From Rhodospirillaceae bacterium (lineage in GTDB: Bacteria; Pseudomonadota; Alphaproteobacteria; Thalassobaculales; Thalassobaculaceae), in NCBI GenBank assembly GCA_018401495.1, contig JAGYJX010000031.1, positions 124,001 through 188,000 of the forward strand: 64,000 nt of DNA, given 5' to 3'. Within the stretch, counting starts at the first letter, position 1. Each line of letters starts with the position of its first letter. A model generated the notes under the pieces. That model worked only from the letters and a program-made list of their open reading frames with translations. It was not told the DNA's origin and ran no database searches. A program made the translations under genes and the position numbers. Shown here in pieces: positions 37,433-49,392 of this stretch.

Positions 37433-38797
37433 TCACCCGGTCGCGGCCGGCTCCGGTCGGCGCGGCCGGCTGCCTTCCGGGAACAGCCGGATCAGCACCA
37501 GCAGCAGCGGCAGGCCGAGCAGCGCCACCCCGGCGGTGATGGCGAAGAACAGCGACCAGTCGCCGCCGAGGCCGTCGACCATCATGCCGGCCGACGCGGA
37601 GAACCAGATCCGCGCCAGGTTGCCGAGCGAGGACAGCAGCGCGTACTGGGTCGCGGAGTAGGCGATCGAGCACAAATTCGACAGGTAGGCCACGAACGCC
37701 ACGGTGGCGAGACCGCCGGTGAAGCTGTCGGCGATCACCGCGATGGTGAACACGCCCATGTCCTGGCCGGCCAGCGCCAGCCAGGAATAGGTCAGGTTGG
37801 TCGCCGCCGCCGCCAGCCCGCCGACGAACAGGGCTTTCAGCGTGCCGACCCGGTGCACCAGGAAGCCCCCGACCAGGATGCCGACGGCGTTGGCGGCCAG
37901 TCCGTAGACCTTGGCGACGTCGGCGATCTGCGTCAGCTCGAATCCGAGCTCGCGGTAGAACACCCCCGACATCCGGCCCAGCAGGGCGTCGCCGAGCTTG
38001 AAGACGAAGACGAAAACCAGGATCAGCAGCCAGCCGCGACGCTTCATGAAGTCGAGGAACGGCGCGACCGCGGCGCCGTACAGCCAGGCGGCGGCGGCGG
38101 CCAGTGATCCCACCCGGTCGCGCAGCGCGTCGTCGACCCGTTGCTCGCCGGCACGGTCGACCGGCGTCGGCCCCGGCGGTTCCGGCGCCAGCAGCACCGC
38201 CGCCATGCCGATCACCAGGGTGCCGGCGAGCAGCAGGTAGGCGATGTTCCAGCCGAAGGCGGCGGCCAGGTACAGGCCGCCGGCGCCGCCCACCAGGGTG
38301 CCGCCGAGGTGCCAGCCCCAGATCGCCGCGGCCGAGCCGGCGCCGTACTTCTCGGGCTCCAGGACGTCGATCCGGTAGGCGTCGATCACCACGTCCTGGG
38401 TCGCCGACACGAACGAGACCAGCACGCAGGCCAGCGCCACGGCGTACAGGTCGCGGGCAGGGTCGGTCAGGGACAGGCCGACCAAGGCCGCGACCAGCAG
38501 GATCTGGGTGAACAGCGCCCAGCCGCGGCGGCGGCCGAGCCGGCGAGTGAAGAACGGCAGGTTCAGCCGGTCGACCAGCGGCGCCCACAGAAAATTGATG
38601 GCGTACGGGGTTGCGACCAGGGCGAACAGGCCGATCTCGGTCCGGCTGACCCCGACGTCGCGCAGCCAGATCGACAGGTTCGAGAACACCAGCGGCGCCG
38701 GCAGCCCGGAGGCGAAGCCGAGCACCATGATGATCGCGATCCGCCGGTCGAGATAGACCTTCAGGCTGTCGAGCCAGTCGCGGAAGCCGTCGGTCAT
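37433..38797 (-). CDS. ampG: AmpG family muropeptide MFS transporter
   Basis: A 454-residue inner-membrane protein with 12-14 membrane segments. It begins RIAIIMVLGFASGLPAPLVF, followed by LWAPLVDRLNLPFF and SATQDVVIDAYRID, which are AmpG signatures. The family imports anhydromuropeptides for wall recycling. ATG 38797 is preferred over the upstream opening because the conserved region starts there. Frame intact. Confidence 0.9.
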   Translation of the reverse strand: MTDGFRDWLDSLKVYLDRRIAIIMVLGFASGLPAPLVFSNLSIWLRDVGVSRTEIGLFALVATPYAINFLWAPLVDRLNLPFFTRRLGRRRGWALFTQILLVAALVGLSLTDPARDLYAVALACVLVSFVSATQDVVIDAYRIDVLEPEKYGAGSAAAIWGWHLGGTLVGGAGGLYLAAAFGWNIAYLLLAGTLVIGMAAVLLAPEPPGPTPVDRAGEQRVDDALRDRVGSLAAAAAWLYGAAVAPFLDFMKRRGWLLILVFVFVFKLGDALLGRMSGVFYRELGFELTQIADVAKVYGLAANAVGILVGGFLVHRVGTLKALFVGGLAAAATNLTYSWLALAGQDMGVFTIAVIADSFTGGLATVAFVAYLSNLCSIAYSATQYALLSSLGNLARIWFSASAGMMVDGLGGDWSLFFAITAGVALLGLPLLLVLIRLFPEGSRPRRPEPAATG

Positions 38798-38844
38798 GGA
38801 AAACAACCCGTTGCAAAGATGACCGTTTCGGCCCCGTTGCGCGG

Positions 38845-38872
38845 AGGATAGTCCGGCCGGACGGTTTCCCAA
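38845..38872 (-). promoter_or_regulatory. Promoter candidate for ampG
   Basis: On the minus strand TTGGGA (38867-38872), 16 bases, TATCCT (38845-38850), about 50 bases upstream of the ampG ATG and after the end of phoB. Confidence 0.4.
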
Positions 38873-38925
38873 AGCCCCGAGACCCGCCCCCGGAGCGGGC
38901 GGTTGGGACGTCGGCGCCGGTCGCG

Positions 38926-39624
38926 CTACGCCACCGCCCCGGTGGCGTCGAGCGCGTAGCCGGCGGAGCGGACCGTGCGGATCAGGTCGTCGTCCTGCTC
39001 GGCGTTCAGCGCCTTGCGCAGCCGGCGGATGTGGACGTCGACGGTGCGCGGCTCGACGTAGACGTCGGGGCCCCAGACGGTGTCCAGGAGCTGCTCGCGC
39101 GAGAACACCCGCCCCGGGTGTTCCAGGAAGTGCCGCAGCAGCCGGAACTCGGTCGGCCCCAGGTGCACGTCGCGGCTGCTGCGCTTCACCCGGTGGGCGG
39201 CGAGGTCCATCAGCAGGTCGCCGTAGCGCAGCGTCTCCTCCTCGGTCGACGGCCGCGCCCGGCGCAGCACCGCCCGCACCCGGGCGATCAGCTCGGACGG
39301 GCTGAACGGCTTGGTGACGTAGTCGTCGGCGCCGGAATTCAGGCCGCGCACCCGGTCGCCCTCCTCGCCGCGGGCGGTCAGCATGATGATCGGCACGGTC
39401 TTGGCCTCGGCCGACCGGCGCAGCCGCCGGCAGACCTCGATGCCCGACAGCAGCGGCAGCATCCAGTCCAGCAGGATCAGGTCGGGCTTGCGCTCGGCCG
39501 ACAGCAGCAGGGCCTCTTCGCCGTCGCTCGCCTCGATCACCCGGAAGCCCTCGCGCTCCAGGTTGTAGCGCAGCAGGGTGACGATCGGAGCCTCGTCCTC
39601 GACGATCAGGATCAGTGGTTTCAT
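38926..39624 (-). CDS. phoB: Phosphate regulon response regulator PhoB
   Basis: A 232-residue OmpR-class regulator. The receiver phospho-acceptor is Asp53 in LILLDWMLP, with acidic pocket D10/E11 and the conserved Lys in DDYVTKPFSPSEL. The C-terminal winged helix has LGPTEFRLLRHFLEHPGRVF and RTVDVHIRRLRKAL. ATG 39624 has a GAGGA site at proper spacing; another ATG lies six bases earlier. It is the last gene of the pho cluster, while its kinase PhoR is the first. Confidence 0.95.
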   Translation of the reverse strand: MKPLILIVEDEAPIVTLLRYNLEREGFRVIEASDGEEALLLSAERKPDLILLDWMLPLLSGIEVCRRLRRSAEAKTVPIIMLTARGEEGDRVRGLNSGADDYVTKPFSPSELIARVRAVLRRARPSTEEETLRYGDLLMDLAAHRVKRSSRDVHLGPTEFRLLRHFLEHPGRVFSREQLLDTVWGPDVYVEPRTVDVHIRRLRKALNAEQDDDLIRTVRSAGYALDATGAVA

Positions 39625-39646
39625 GGTCATCCTCGGGAGCGTGTCG

Positions 39647-40375
39647 TCAGGTGACCGCATCGGGCTCCGGCGGCTCGACGACCGCGTAGCTGGTGCGGTC
39701 GCCCTTCGGCCGCAGGCCCTCGAGCCGGGTCCCCTTCTCCTGGAAGTAGACCGTCTCGGCGATGTTGGTGGCGTGGTCGCCGATGCGCTCGATGTTCTTG
39801 GCGACGAACAGCAGGTGCGCGCACGGCGTGATGTTGCGCGGGTCTTCCATCATGTAGGTCAGCAGCTCGCGGAACAGGCTGGTGTACATCTGGTCGATTT
39901 CCTGGTCGCGGTTCCAGGCCGTGACCGCCTTGTCGACGTTCGGCTCGGAGTACGCGTCCAGCACGTCCTTGATCACGGCGTGGGTCAGCCGGCCCATGCG
40001 CACGATGCCGTTGATCGGCCCGACCTCGGGCAGCTGGGCGAGCGCCGAGGCCCGCTTGGCGACGTTGGTGGCGTAGTCGCCCATGCGCTCCAGGTCGTGG
40101 GCGATCCGCAGCGCCGCCAGGATGGCGCGCAGGTCGAGCGCCACCGGCTGGCGCAGCGCCAGCATCCGCAGCGTCAGCGCCTCGACCTTGTCCTCCATGG
40201 CGTCGATCTCGACGTCCGCCTCCTGGCAGCGCCGGGCCAGGGTGTCGTCGCGCCGGCCGATCGCAGAGATGGCGTTGGCCATCTGCTGCTCGACCAGCCC
40301 GCCCATGCGCGCGATGGTCGCGCGCAGTTCGTCCAGTTCCTCGTCGAACTGCGTGACGATGTGGTGGTCAACCAT
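39647..40375 (-). CDS. phoU: Phosphate transport/signalling regulator PhoU
   Basis: A 242-residue protein made of two three-helix PhoU repeats. The metal-site motifs are RIAHDLERMGDYATNVAKRA near residue 90 and FVAKNIERIGDHATNIAETV near 190. It keeps PhoR in the off state together with PstSCAB when phosphate is plentiful. Confidence 0.96.
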   Translation of the reverse strand: MVDHHIVTQFDEELDELRATIARMGGLVEQQMANAISAIGRRDDTLARRCQEADVEIDAMEDKVEALTLRMLALRQPVALDLRAILAALRIAHDLERMGDYATNVAKRASALAQLPEVGPINGIVRMGRLTHAVIKDVLDAYSEPNVDKAVTAWNRDQEIDQMYTSLFRELLTYMMEDPRNITPCAHLLFVAKNIERIGDHATNIAETVYFQEKGTRLEGLRPKGDRTSYAVVEPPEPDAVT

Positions 40376-40427
40376 GGTTCCTGTCCTCGCTGCCGCGCCG
40401 GGTCCGAAGCCTGCCGGAGCCGCCGGC

Positions 40428-41294
40428 TCAGCCGAAGCGGCCGGTGATGTACCCCTGGGTGCGGCTGTCCTTGGGGTTGGTGAAGATCTGCTCGGTGTCG
40501 CCGACCTCGACCAGGTCGCCGAGGTGGAAGAACGCGGTGCGCTGCGACACCCGGGCGGCCTGCTGCATCGAGTGCGTCACGATGACGATCGTGTAGTTCT
40601 CGCGGAGCTCGTCGATCAGCTCCTCGATCTTGGCGGTCGCGATCGGATCGAGGGCCGAGCACGGCTCGTCCATCAGGATGACCTCGGGGTTGACCGCGAT
40701 CGCCCGGGCGATGCACAGGCGCTGCTGCTGGCCGCCGGACAGGCCGGTTCCCGGCTCGTTCAGGCGGTCGTTGACCTCCTTGAGCAGCCCGGCGCGGGTC
40801 AGGCTGCGGTGCACGATCTCGTCGAGCTCGCTCTTGCCGCGGGCGATGCCGTGGATGCGCGGGCCGTAGGCGACGTTCTCGTAGATCGACTTCGGGAACG
40901 GGTTCGGCTTCTGGAACACCATGCCGACCCGGGCGCGCAGCTGCACCACGTCGAGCGACGGGTCGTAGACGTCGGTGCCGTCGAGCGTGATCGAGCCGGT
41001 CACCTGGCAGTTGTCGATGACGTCGTTCATGCGGTTCATGCAGCGCAGGAACGTCGACTTGCCGCAGCCCGACGGCCCGATCAGCGCGGTGACCTCGTGC
41101 TCGTTGACGTCGAGGTCGACGTGCTTGAGGGCGTGCTTTTCGCCGTAATGAACGTTGACGTCGCGGGCGTGGATCTTGACGCGCGCCGCGACCGCCGGCC
41201 GCGCGGCGGCGCCGGCCGAGGCTTCCGGGACGTTTGGCTGACCGCCGGCATCGGGCATCTGCCCCGCCGAGGCTGTCTGAGTGGCGTTCGGCAT
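40428..41294 (-). CDS. pstB: Phosphate ABC transporter ATPase PstB
   Basis: A 288-residue protein. An Ala-rich 40-residue N-terminal extension precedes the ABC domain. Walker [30 protein letters not shown] typical of PstB, signature [14 protein letters not shown], Walker [14 protein letters not shown], and the H-loop in VTHSMQQA are all present. Confidence 0.96.
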   Translation of the reverse strand: MPNATQTASAGQMPDAGGQPNVPEASAGAAARPAVAARVKIHARDVNVHYGEKHALKHVDLDVNEHEVTALIGPSGCGKSTFLRCMNRMNDVIDNCQVTGSITLDGTDVYDPSLDVVQLRARVGMVFQKPNPFPKSIYENVAYGPRIHGIARGKSELDEIVHRSLTRAGLLKEVNDRLNEPGTGLSGGQQQRLCIARAIAVNPEVILMDEPCSALDPIATAKIEELIDELRENYTIVIVTHSMQQAARVSQRTAFFHLGDLVEVGDTEQIFTNPKDSRTQGYITGRFG

Positions 41295-41305
41295 CGTGCT
41301 CTCCC

Positions 41306-42646
41306 TTACCAACGGCGTTCGAAGCGCTTGCGCAGGATGACGGCCACCAGGTTCATGGCGATCAGGAATCCGATCAGCACCAGGATGGCGGCCGACGTCC
41401 GTGACACGAACCCGCGCTCCGGGCTGTCGGCCCAGATGAAGATCTGGGTGGGCAGCGCGGTCGCGGATTCGAGAATCCCGCCCGGGGGCGAGGTGATGAA
41501 GGCGTTCATGCCGATCAGCAGCAGCGGCGCGGTCTCGCCGAGGGCCTGGGCCATGCCGATGATGGTGCCGGTCAGGATCCCCGGCATCGCCAGCGGCAGC
41601 ACATGATGCAGGACGACCTGGTGCTTGGAGGCGCCGACACCGAGCGCCGCCTCGCGGATCGACGGCGGCACCGCCTTCAGCGCCGACCGGGTGGCGATGA
41701 TGATGGTCGGCAGGGTCATCAGCGCCAGCACCATGCCGCCGACCAGCGGGGTCGAGCGCGGCAGGCCGAAGAAGCCGAGGAACACCGCCAGGCCGAGCAG
41801 GCCGAACACCACCGACGGCACCGCCGCCAGGTTGTTGATGTTGACCTCCAGGATGTCGGACCAGCGGCCCTTGCGGGCGAACTCCTCGAGGTACACCGCC
41901 GCCGCGATCCCGACCGGGAAGCTGATCAGGAAGCACACCAGCAGGGCGTAGAACGAGCCGACGATCGCGCCGGCGAGGCCGGCAAGCTCCGGGAACCGGG
42001 AATCCGCCGACAAGAACAGCGCGGTGTTGAACGGGACGGTGATCTGCCCGCGCTCCGCCAGGGTGTCGAACCAGGCGATCTGCTTGTCGTTCACCTTGCG
42101 CTGCGTTTCCGGAACGTCGCGCGGTGTGACGCCCTTCTGCAGCTGGTCGAAGGCGTCCGATACCGGCATCGTCACCTCCACCCGCTGGCCGATCAGCGAG
42201 GGGTCGGCGACCACCCGGTCGCGCACGATGAACGGCGCGTCGGCGGTCATCACGTCGGTCAGCGACCGCAGGTCGCGTGGGTTGGTCACGTCCGGAAACT
42301 GCGCGGCGAAGCTGTCGCGCACGATCAGCCGGAAATTGCCCTTGGCCGGGTCGGCGGCGTCGACCTTGGCGGGGTCGACGAACACCTCGAAGGTGACGTG
42401 GGTCTGGACGAAGGACTGGTACCCGGTCGCCACCAGCGAGCCGACCAGGATGGCGATCAGCAGCACCGCCAGGGCGATCGCCGACAACCCGTAGATCTGC
42501 AGGCGGGTGTTGGCGCGATGCCGCGCCGCGAAGCCGCGGCGCATTTCCGGGGCGTTCCAGTCGAAACGGGGTGGTTCGCCCGACTGTGTTCCGGGCGCCG
42601 ATGTCCCGAGCTGCGCCGACGCGATCTGGGGTGACGTGTCAGTCAT
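41306..42646 (-). CDS. pstA: Phosphate ABC transporter permease PstA (DUF3333-type N-terminus)
   Basis: A 446-residue protein. The N-terminal 200 residues form the DUF3333 extension with one membrane helix and a periplasmic part, typical of alphaproteobacterial PstA. The permease core follows with [33 protein letters not shown] and the EAA-type loop [20 protein letters not shown]. The start overlaps the end of pstC by eight bases. Confidence 0.95.
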   Translation of the reverse strand: MTDTSPQIASAQLGTSAPGTQSGEPPRFDWNAPEMRRGFAARHRANTRLQIYGLSAIALAVLLIAILVGSLVATGYQSFVQTHVTFEVFVDPAKVDAADPAKGNFRLIVRDSFAAQFPDVTNPRDLRSLTDVMTADAPFIVRDRVVADPSLIGQRVEVTMPVSDAFDQLQKGVTPRDVPETQRKVNDKQIAWFDTLAERGQITVPFNTALFLSADSRFPELAGLAGAIVGSFYALLVCFLISFPVGIAAAVYLEEFARKGRWSDILEVNINNLAAVPSVVFGLLGLAVFLGFFGLPRSTPLVGGMVLALMTLPTIIIATRSALKAVPPSIREAALGVGASKHQVVLHHVLPLAMPGILTGTIIGMAQALGETAPLLLIGMNAFITSPPGGILESATALPTQIFIWADSPERGFVSRTSAAILVLIGFLIAMNLVAVILRKRFERRW

Positions 42647-44010
42647 ATCTCTCTCGATATTTCTGGACGATCCGCAGCGCCACCACGTTCAGGCAGAGCG
42701 TGCTGGTGAACAGCACCATGCCGAGGCCGAAGGCGGCCAGGGTCTTGGGGCTGTCGAACTCGGTGTCGCCGATCAGCAGGGTGACGATCTGCACGGTCAC
42801 GGTGGTGACCGAGTCGAACGGGTTCAGGGTCATCTTGGCGATCAGGCCGGCGGCCATCACCACGATCATGGTCTCGCCGATCGCCCGGCTGACCGCCAGC
42901 AGGACGCCGCCCATGATCCCGGGAAGCGCTGCCGGCAGCAGCACCTTCACGATGGTCTCGGACTTTGGTGGCACCCAGCGCCGCCGAGCCGTCCCGCATG
43001 GCCTGCGGCACGGCGGCCAGCGCATCGTCCGACAGCGACGAGATGAACGGGATGATCATCAGCCCCATCACCGAGCCGGCGGCGAGCGCGCTGTTGGGCG
43101 CCACGTCGAGGCCGATCCAGGCGCCGGCGATGCGCAGCGCCGGGGCGACCGTCAGCACGGCGAAGAAGCCGTAGACCACGGTGGGGATGCCGGCCAGGAT
43201 CTCCAGCGACGGCTTGGCAACCGCGCGGAACCGCGGCGAGGCGTATTCGGTCAGGTAGATCGCCGACAGCAGGCCGATCGGCGTCGCCACCAGCATGGCG
43301 ATGACCGCGATCACCACGGTCCCGAGGAACACCGGCACGGCGCCGAACGAGCCGAGGCCGGCGACCTGGTCGGAGCGGATGGCGATCTGCGGTTCCCAGT
43401 TCAGGCCGAACAGGAACTCGTACCAGGGAACCCGGGCGAAGAACCGGATCGACTCGAACACCAGCGACAGCAGGATGCCGAGGGTGGTCAGCACCGCGAT
43501 CACGCTGCACACCACCATCAGGCCGGACAGCACGTCCTCGACCCGGTGCCGTGCCCGGAACGCCGGCGCCAGCCGGCTGCGGGTGACCACCAGCCCGGCG
43601 AGCGCGGCGGCGGCGGCGACCGCCACCATCGACCAACTCGCCATCGACCGCCAGGTCTGCAGCCGTTCGGCGGCGGCCCGTACTTCCGGCGCCGGTTCGC
43701 CGAAAATCCGGCCGTCGGCGACGCTGTGGATCTCGGCGATCACCAGGCTTTGATTCGCCACCGCGTCGCGGAAGTCGTCCGGCAGGCTGGCGAAGACCGC
43801 CTGGTCGAGGACCGGGCCCTGCAGGGCGATCCACAGCACCACCAGCAAGGTCGCCGGGATACCGGTCCAGGCGGCAACGTAGGCGCCGTGGAAATCCGGA
43901 AGCGAGTGCAGCGACGAGCCGCCGCCGACCATGGCCACGGCCTGTCGGCGGGCGAGCAGGAAACCCGCGAGCGGCAGGCCGATCAGAATGAGCAGGAGGT
44001 AGACCGACAT
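42639..44010 (-). CDS. pstC: Phosphate ABC transporter permease PstC (frame broken once)
   Basis: About 456 residues. The N-terminal extension has two membrane segments, then the permease core with TPIGLLSAIYLTEYA, LAGIPTVVYGFFA and MRDGSAALGATKSETIVKVL. The shift lies at the TTT at 42964-42966: AAG in the coding strand has become AAAG, and removing one A joins ALGATK to SETIVKVLLPAALPGIMGGV. This is a clear single-base duplication in a short homopolymer. Confidence 0.93.
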
Positions 44011-44133
44011 CGGTGGCTCCGGGCTGGATCGGCAGCGGCGAGGTGGCCTCAAACGGCCGTGGCGGAACAAAGGAACGAACGAATGGTCCGGGAAACAGTG
44101 AAGGGCAATCAGGAAGGCGGCCTAGCTGTGGGC

Positions 44134-44166
44134 GGCCGGGAACGCGGGTAATCCGCGTCCCCGGCC
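44134..44166 (-). promoter_or_regulatory. Intercistronic stem-loop between pstS and pstC
   Basis: A stem of 14 pairs with one mismatch: GGCCGGGAACGCGG (44134-44147), a five-base loop GTAAT, and CCGCGTCCCCGGCC (44153-44166). It starts nine bases after the pstS stop. There is no U-run. It probably protects the pstS message or partly stops transcription, so that the binding protein is made in excess over the membrane parts. Confidence 0.65.
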
Positions 44167-44175
44167 GGATCCCGA

Positions 44176-45213
44176 TCAGCTGCCGACGGCCAGGTTGTGC
44201 TTGCCGTTCACAACCGCGTCCTGCATCTCCTTGCGGCGCTTGTCCGACAGCGGCACCAGGCCACGATCGGTCAGGTAGCCACCCGGGGCGAGGGCCGCGT
44301 CGCTGACGTACTCCGCGACGAAGTCGTTCAGGCCCGGGATCACGCCGCGGTGGGCGTTCTTCACGTAGAAGAACAGCGGGCGCGAAATCTTGTAGGAGCC
44401 GTCGGCGATGGTGTCCAGGCTGGGCTCGACGCCCGCGACCTTGGAGCCGACCAGCTTGTCCTGGTTCTCGTACAGGAACGAGTAGCCGAAGATGCCGTAG
44501 GCGTTGGGGTCGGATTCCAGCCGCTGCACGATCAGGTTGTCGTTCTCACCGGCTTCGATGAACGGGCCGTCCTGGCGCATCCGCGAGCAGACGTTCTTCT
44601 GGACGTCCTTGGCGAGTTCCTTGTAGCCGGCCAGCTCGTGGCAGCCTTCTTCCATCACCAGCTCGACCCAGGCGTCGCGGGTGCCGGATGTCGGCGGCGG
44701 GCCGAACACCTGGATGGCGATGTCGGGGAGCGACTTGTCGATCTCCGACCACTTCTTGTAGGGGTTGGCGACGACCTTGCCGTCCTGCACGATCTCGGCC
44801 GCCAGCGCCAGGAACAGCTGGCCCTTGGTCAGGTCCATCGTGGTGCCCTTGCGCGACCCGGCGAACGACAGGCCGTCGAAGCCGATCAGCGCCTGGGAGA
44901 TGTCGGTCACGCCGTTCTTCACGCAGTCGTCGTACTCGGACTTCTTCATGGCGCGCGAGGCGCCGGTGATGTCGGCATGCTCGGTGCCGATGCCCTGGCA
45001 GAAGATCTTCATGCCGCCGCCGGTGCCGGTCGACTCGACCACCGGGGCCTTCGCGCCGCTCGACTTGGAGTATTCCTCCGAGGCGGCCTGGGTGTAGGGG
45101 AACACGGTCGACGAACCGACGATCCGGATCTGGTCGCGGGCCTCAGCCTGCGCGGTCATCGCGACCACGCCGAGCGTGGCGAGCGCGGCCACCTTACCGA
45201 TAGAGAGCTTCAT
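44176..45213 (-). CDS. pstS: Periplasmic phosphate-binding protein PstS
   Basis: A 345-residue protein with a Sec signal peptide (about residues 1-25, MTAQAEARD cleavage region). The mature protein starts near DQIRIVGSSTVFPYTQAASE; VESTGTGGGMKIFCQG and GPPPTSGTRDAWVELVM form the phosphate site. It has the long PstS form typical of alphaproteobacteria. A Pho box lies 116 bases upstream. Confidence 0.96.
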   Translation of the reverse strand: MKLSIGKVAALATLGVVAMTAQAEARDQIRIVGSSTVFPYTQAASEEYSKSSGAKAPVVESTGTGGGMKIFCQGIGTEHADITGASRAMKKSEYDDCVKNGVTDISQALIGFDGLSFAGSRKGTTMDLTKGQLFLALAAEIVQDGKVVANPYKKWSEIDKSLPDIAIQVFGPPPTSGTRDAWVELVMEEGCHELAGYKELAKDVQKNVCSRMRQDGPFIEAGENDNLIVQRLESDPNAYGIFGYSFLYENQDKLVGSKVAGVEPSLDTIADGSYKISRPLFFYVKNAHRGVIPGLNDFVAEYVSDAALAPGGYLTDRGLVPLSDKRRKEMQDAVVNGKHNLAVGS

Positions 45214-45328
45214 AGGGTCCTCCAGACTTTCGCTTGGGGAGGTTCGGGTAAGCCCCGTTGGGCCATCCGAGATCCGTCCTGGCTGCGGACGTGTACCGGT
45301 CAGGCGCCAAAGGATTTAAGTCGGATCG

Positions 45329-45346
45329 ATGAAAGTTTTATGACGG
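45329..45346 (-). promoter_or_regulatory. Pho box (PhoB-binding site) before pstS
   Basis: On the minus strand CCGTCAT, AAAA, CTTTCAT: two 7-base half sites matching CTGTCAT at six of seven positions each with the AT-rich spacer. TTAAAT follows nine bases after, as a -10. It is within the gap between phoR and pstS. Confidence 0.8.
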
Positions 45347-45380
45347 CCACGGCGGCCTGGCCTGTCTTGGCACCACAGGC

Positions 45381-46889
45381 TCAGGCGGCGGTCGCGCCGC
45401 GCGCCGGGGCGGCGCCGTCGGCGGCCGGGATGTAGACCGTGAACAGGCTGCCCTCGCCGGGCGTCGACTGGATGCCGAGCGCCCCGCGGTGCCGGCTGAC
45501 GATGTGCTTGACGATCGCCAGCCCGAGGCCGGTGCCGCCGAGGTCGCGGGAGCGCGCGGCGTCGACCCGGTAGAAGCGCTCGGTCAGGCGCGGCACGTGC
45601 TGCGGGGCGATGCCGTCGCCGCGGTCGCGCACCGCGATCGCCACCGCCTTGCCGGTCGGCCCGCCGGGAAAGCTGGCCGGGACCCGGTCGGCGCGGCGCG
45701 CCGACAGCGTGATCTCGGTGCCGGGCCGGCCGTACTTGATGGCGTTGTCGAGCAGGTTCTGCACCACCTGGGCCAGTTCGTCCTCGGCGCCGACCACCGC
45801 CGGCAGCACGGCGTCGACCTCCAGCCGCACCCGCATGTCCTTGCGCCGGGCCTCCAGGTCAAGGGTGGCCTTGACCCCTTCCAGCACCGGCAGCAGGGCG
45901 ATCCGGTCGGACGGCGGCTGGTGTTCGTTGGTTTCGATCCGCGACAGCGACAGCAGGTCCTGGACCAGCCGGCTCATCCGGTGGCCCTGGGACTTCATGA
46001 TCTCGAGGAAACGGTCGCGGGCGTCGGGATCGTCGCGGGCCGGGCCCTGCAGGGTCTCGATGAAGCCGAGCAGGGTGGCGAGCGGCGTGCGCAGCTCGTG
46101 GCTGACGTTGGCGACGAAATCGACCCGCATCTGCTCGGCCCGCCGGATCGCCGACAGGTCGACGAACAGCATCAGCGCCGCCGCCCCGCCGCGCCCGTCG
46201 CTCGCCAGCGCCTCGATCCGCACGTTGAACACCCGCTCGACCGGGGCGGCGATGGCGATCTCGACGTCGCCGCCGGCCTCGCCGGCCAGCGCCCGCCGGA
46301 CGGTCGCCAGGACATCCGGGTGGCGGATCACCGTCGACAGGTCGCGGTCGACGATCTGCTGGCCGAACTGGCGCCGGGCCGCCCCATTGGCCTGGTCGAC
46401 CCGGCCGCGGGCGTCGATCAGCAGCAGCGGGTCCGGGATCGTTTCGATCACCAGGGCCTGGGCCTGCGAGCGTTGCGCCAGCCGATCGATCCAGTCCTGG
46501 GCCCGCCGGTCGGCGCGCTCCAGGGCCAGCGCCAGCTCCGAAGCCGCGCCGACCTCGCCGATCCCGGCCAGAGCGGACCGGCGCTCGGCGATCGCCGAGC
46601 GCGGATCGTCGACACCGGCGCGGTTGTCCAGGTGACGGCGCAGCACCGCCAGATCGGCGTGATGCCGGCGAACCAGCAGGAAGCTCGCCGCCGCCGTGAC
46701 CGCGACGCCGCCGAGGCCGTGCCAGGGCGACAGTTCCCCGACGGCGACCAGGCCGAGGAAGACCGCCGCCGCCGGCACCGTCAGGATGGCGGCGGCGCGC
46801 GCCGCCGCCATCCGCACCGACACCTCGCTCGGCCGCCTGGCGGCACGGTCGCCGTCGGCGGATGGCGGCGTTGGGCGAACCTCGGTCAT
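45381..46889 (-). CDS. phoR: Phosphate regulon sensor kinase PhoR
   Basis: A 502-residue histidine kinase. Two membrane segments near residues 30-75 are separated by a very short periplasmic loop, as in PhoR, which senses through PstSCAB-PhoU. A PAS domain lies at about 140-250 (VIETIPDPLLLIDARGRVDQ). The H-box FVANVSHELRTPLATLLGF has His264; N box VQNLLDNAIKYG and G boxes RDRGDGIA and GGTGLGLAIVKHI follow. ATG 46889 has an AGGGGAG ribosome site. Confidence 0.95.
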   Translation of the reverse strand: MTEVRPTPPSADGDRAARRPSEVSVRMAAARAAAILTVPAAAVFLGLVAVGELSPWHGLGGVAVTAAASFLLVRRHHADLAVLRRHLDNRAGVDDPRSAIAERRSALAGIGEVGAASELALALERADRRAQDWIDRLAQRSQAQALVIETIPDPLLLIDARGRVDQANGAARRQFGQQIVDRDLSTVIRHPDVLATVRRALAGEAGGDVEIAIAAPVERVFNVRIEALASDGRGGAAALMLFVDLSAIRRAEQMRVDFVANVSHELRTPLATLLGFIETLQGPARDDPDARDRFLEIMKSQGHRMSRLVQDLLSLSRIETNEHQPPSDRIALLPVLEGVKATLDLEARRKDMRVRLEVDAVLPAVVGAEDELAQVVQNLLDNAIKYGRPGTEITLSARRADRVPASFPGGPTGKAVAIAVRDRGDGIAPQHVPRLTERFYRVDAARSRDLGGTGLGLAIVKHIVSRHRGALGIQSTPGEGSLFTVYIPAADGAAPARGATAA

Positions 46890-46937
46890 GGCCACTCCCC
46901 TGCGGCCCGACCGCCGCCGCCCTCATGGGCGGCGAGG

Positions 46938-49202
<2,265 letters not shown>

Positions 49203-49392
49203 GTCGCTCCTTGCGGTCGGCCCGCTCCCAAGGGGATCGGGCGACGTCTCCTCCCGGCGTCTAACGCGCCTCCTGACCAACCCTAGCGGGCTGCCGGGCC
49301 AACGAAAAGCTCGATCGGGAGCGATGGTGACCGTCGCTTTCGACATGGTAGGGTGCCGGCCCCGCACGACAGCATGCGATGCCGCGCCGACC

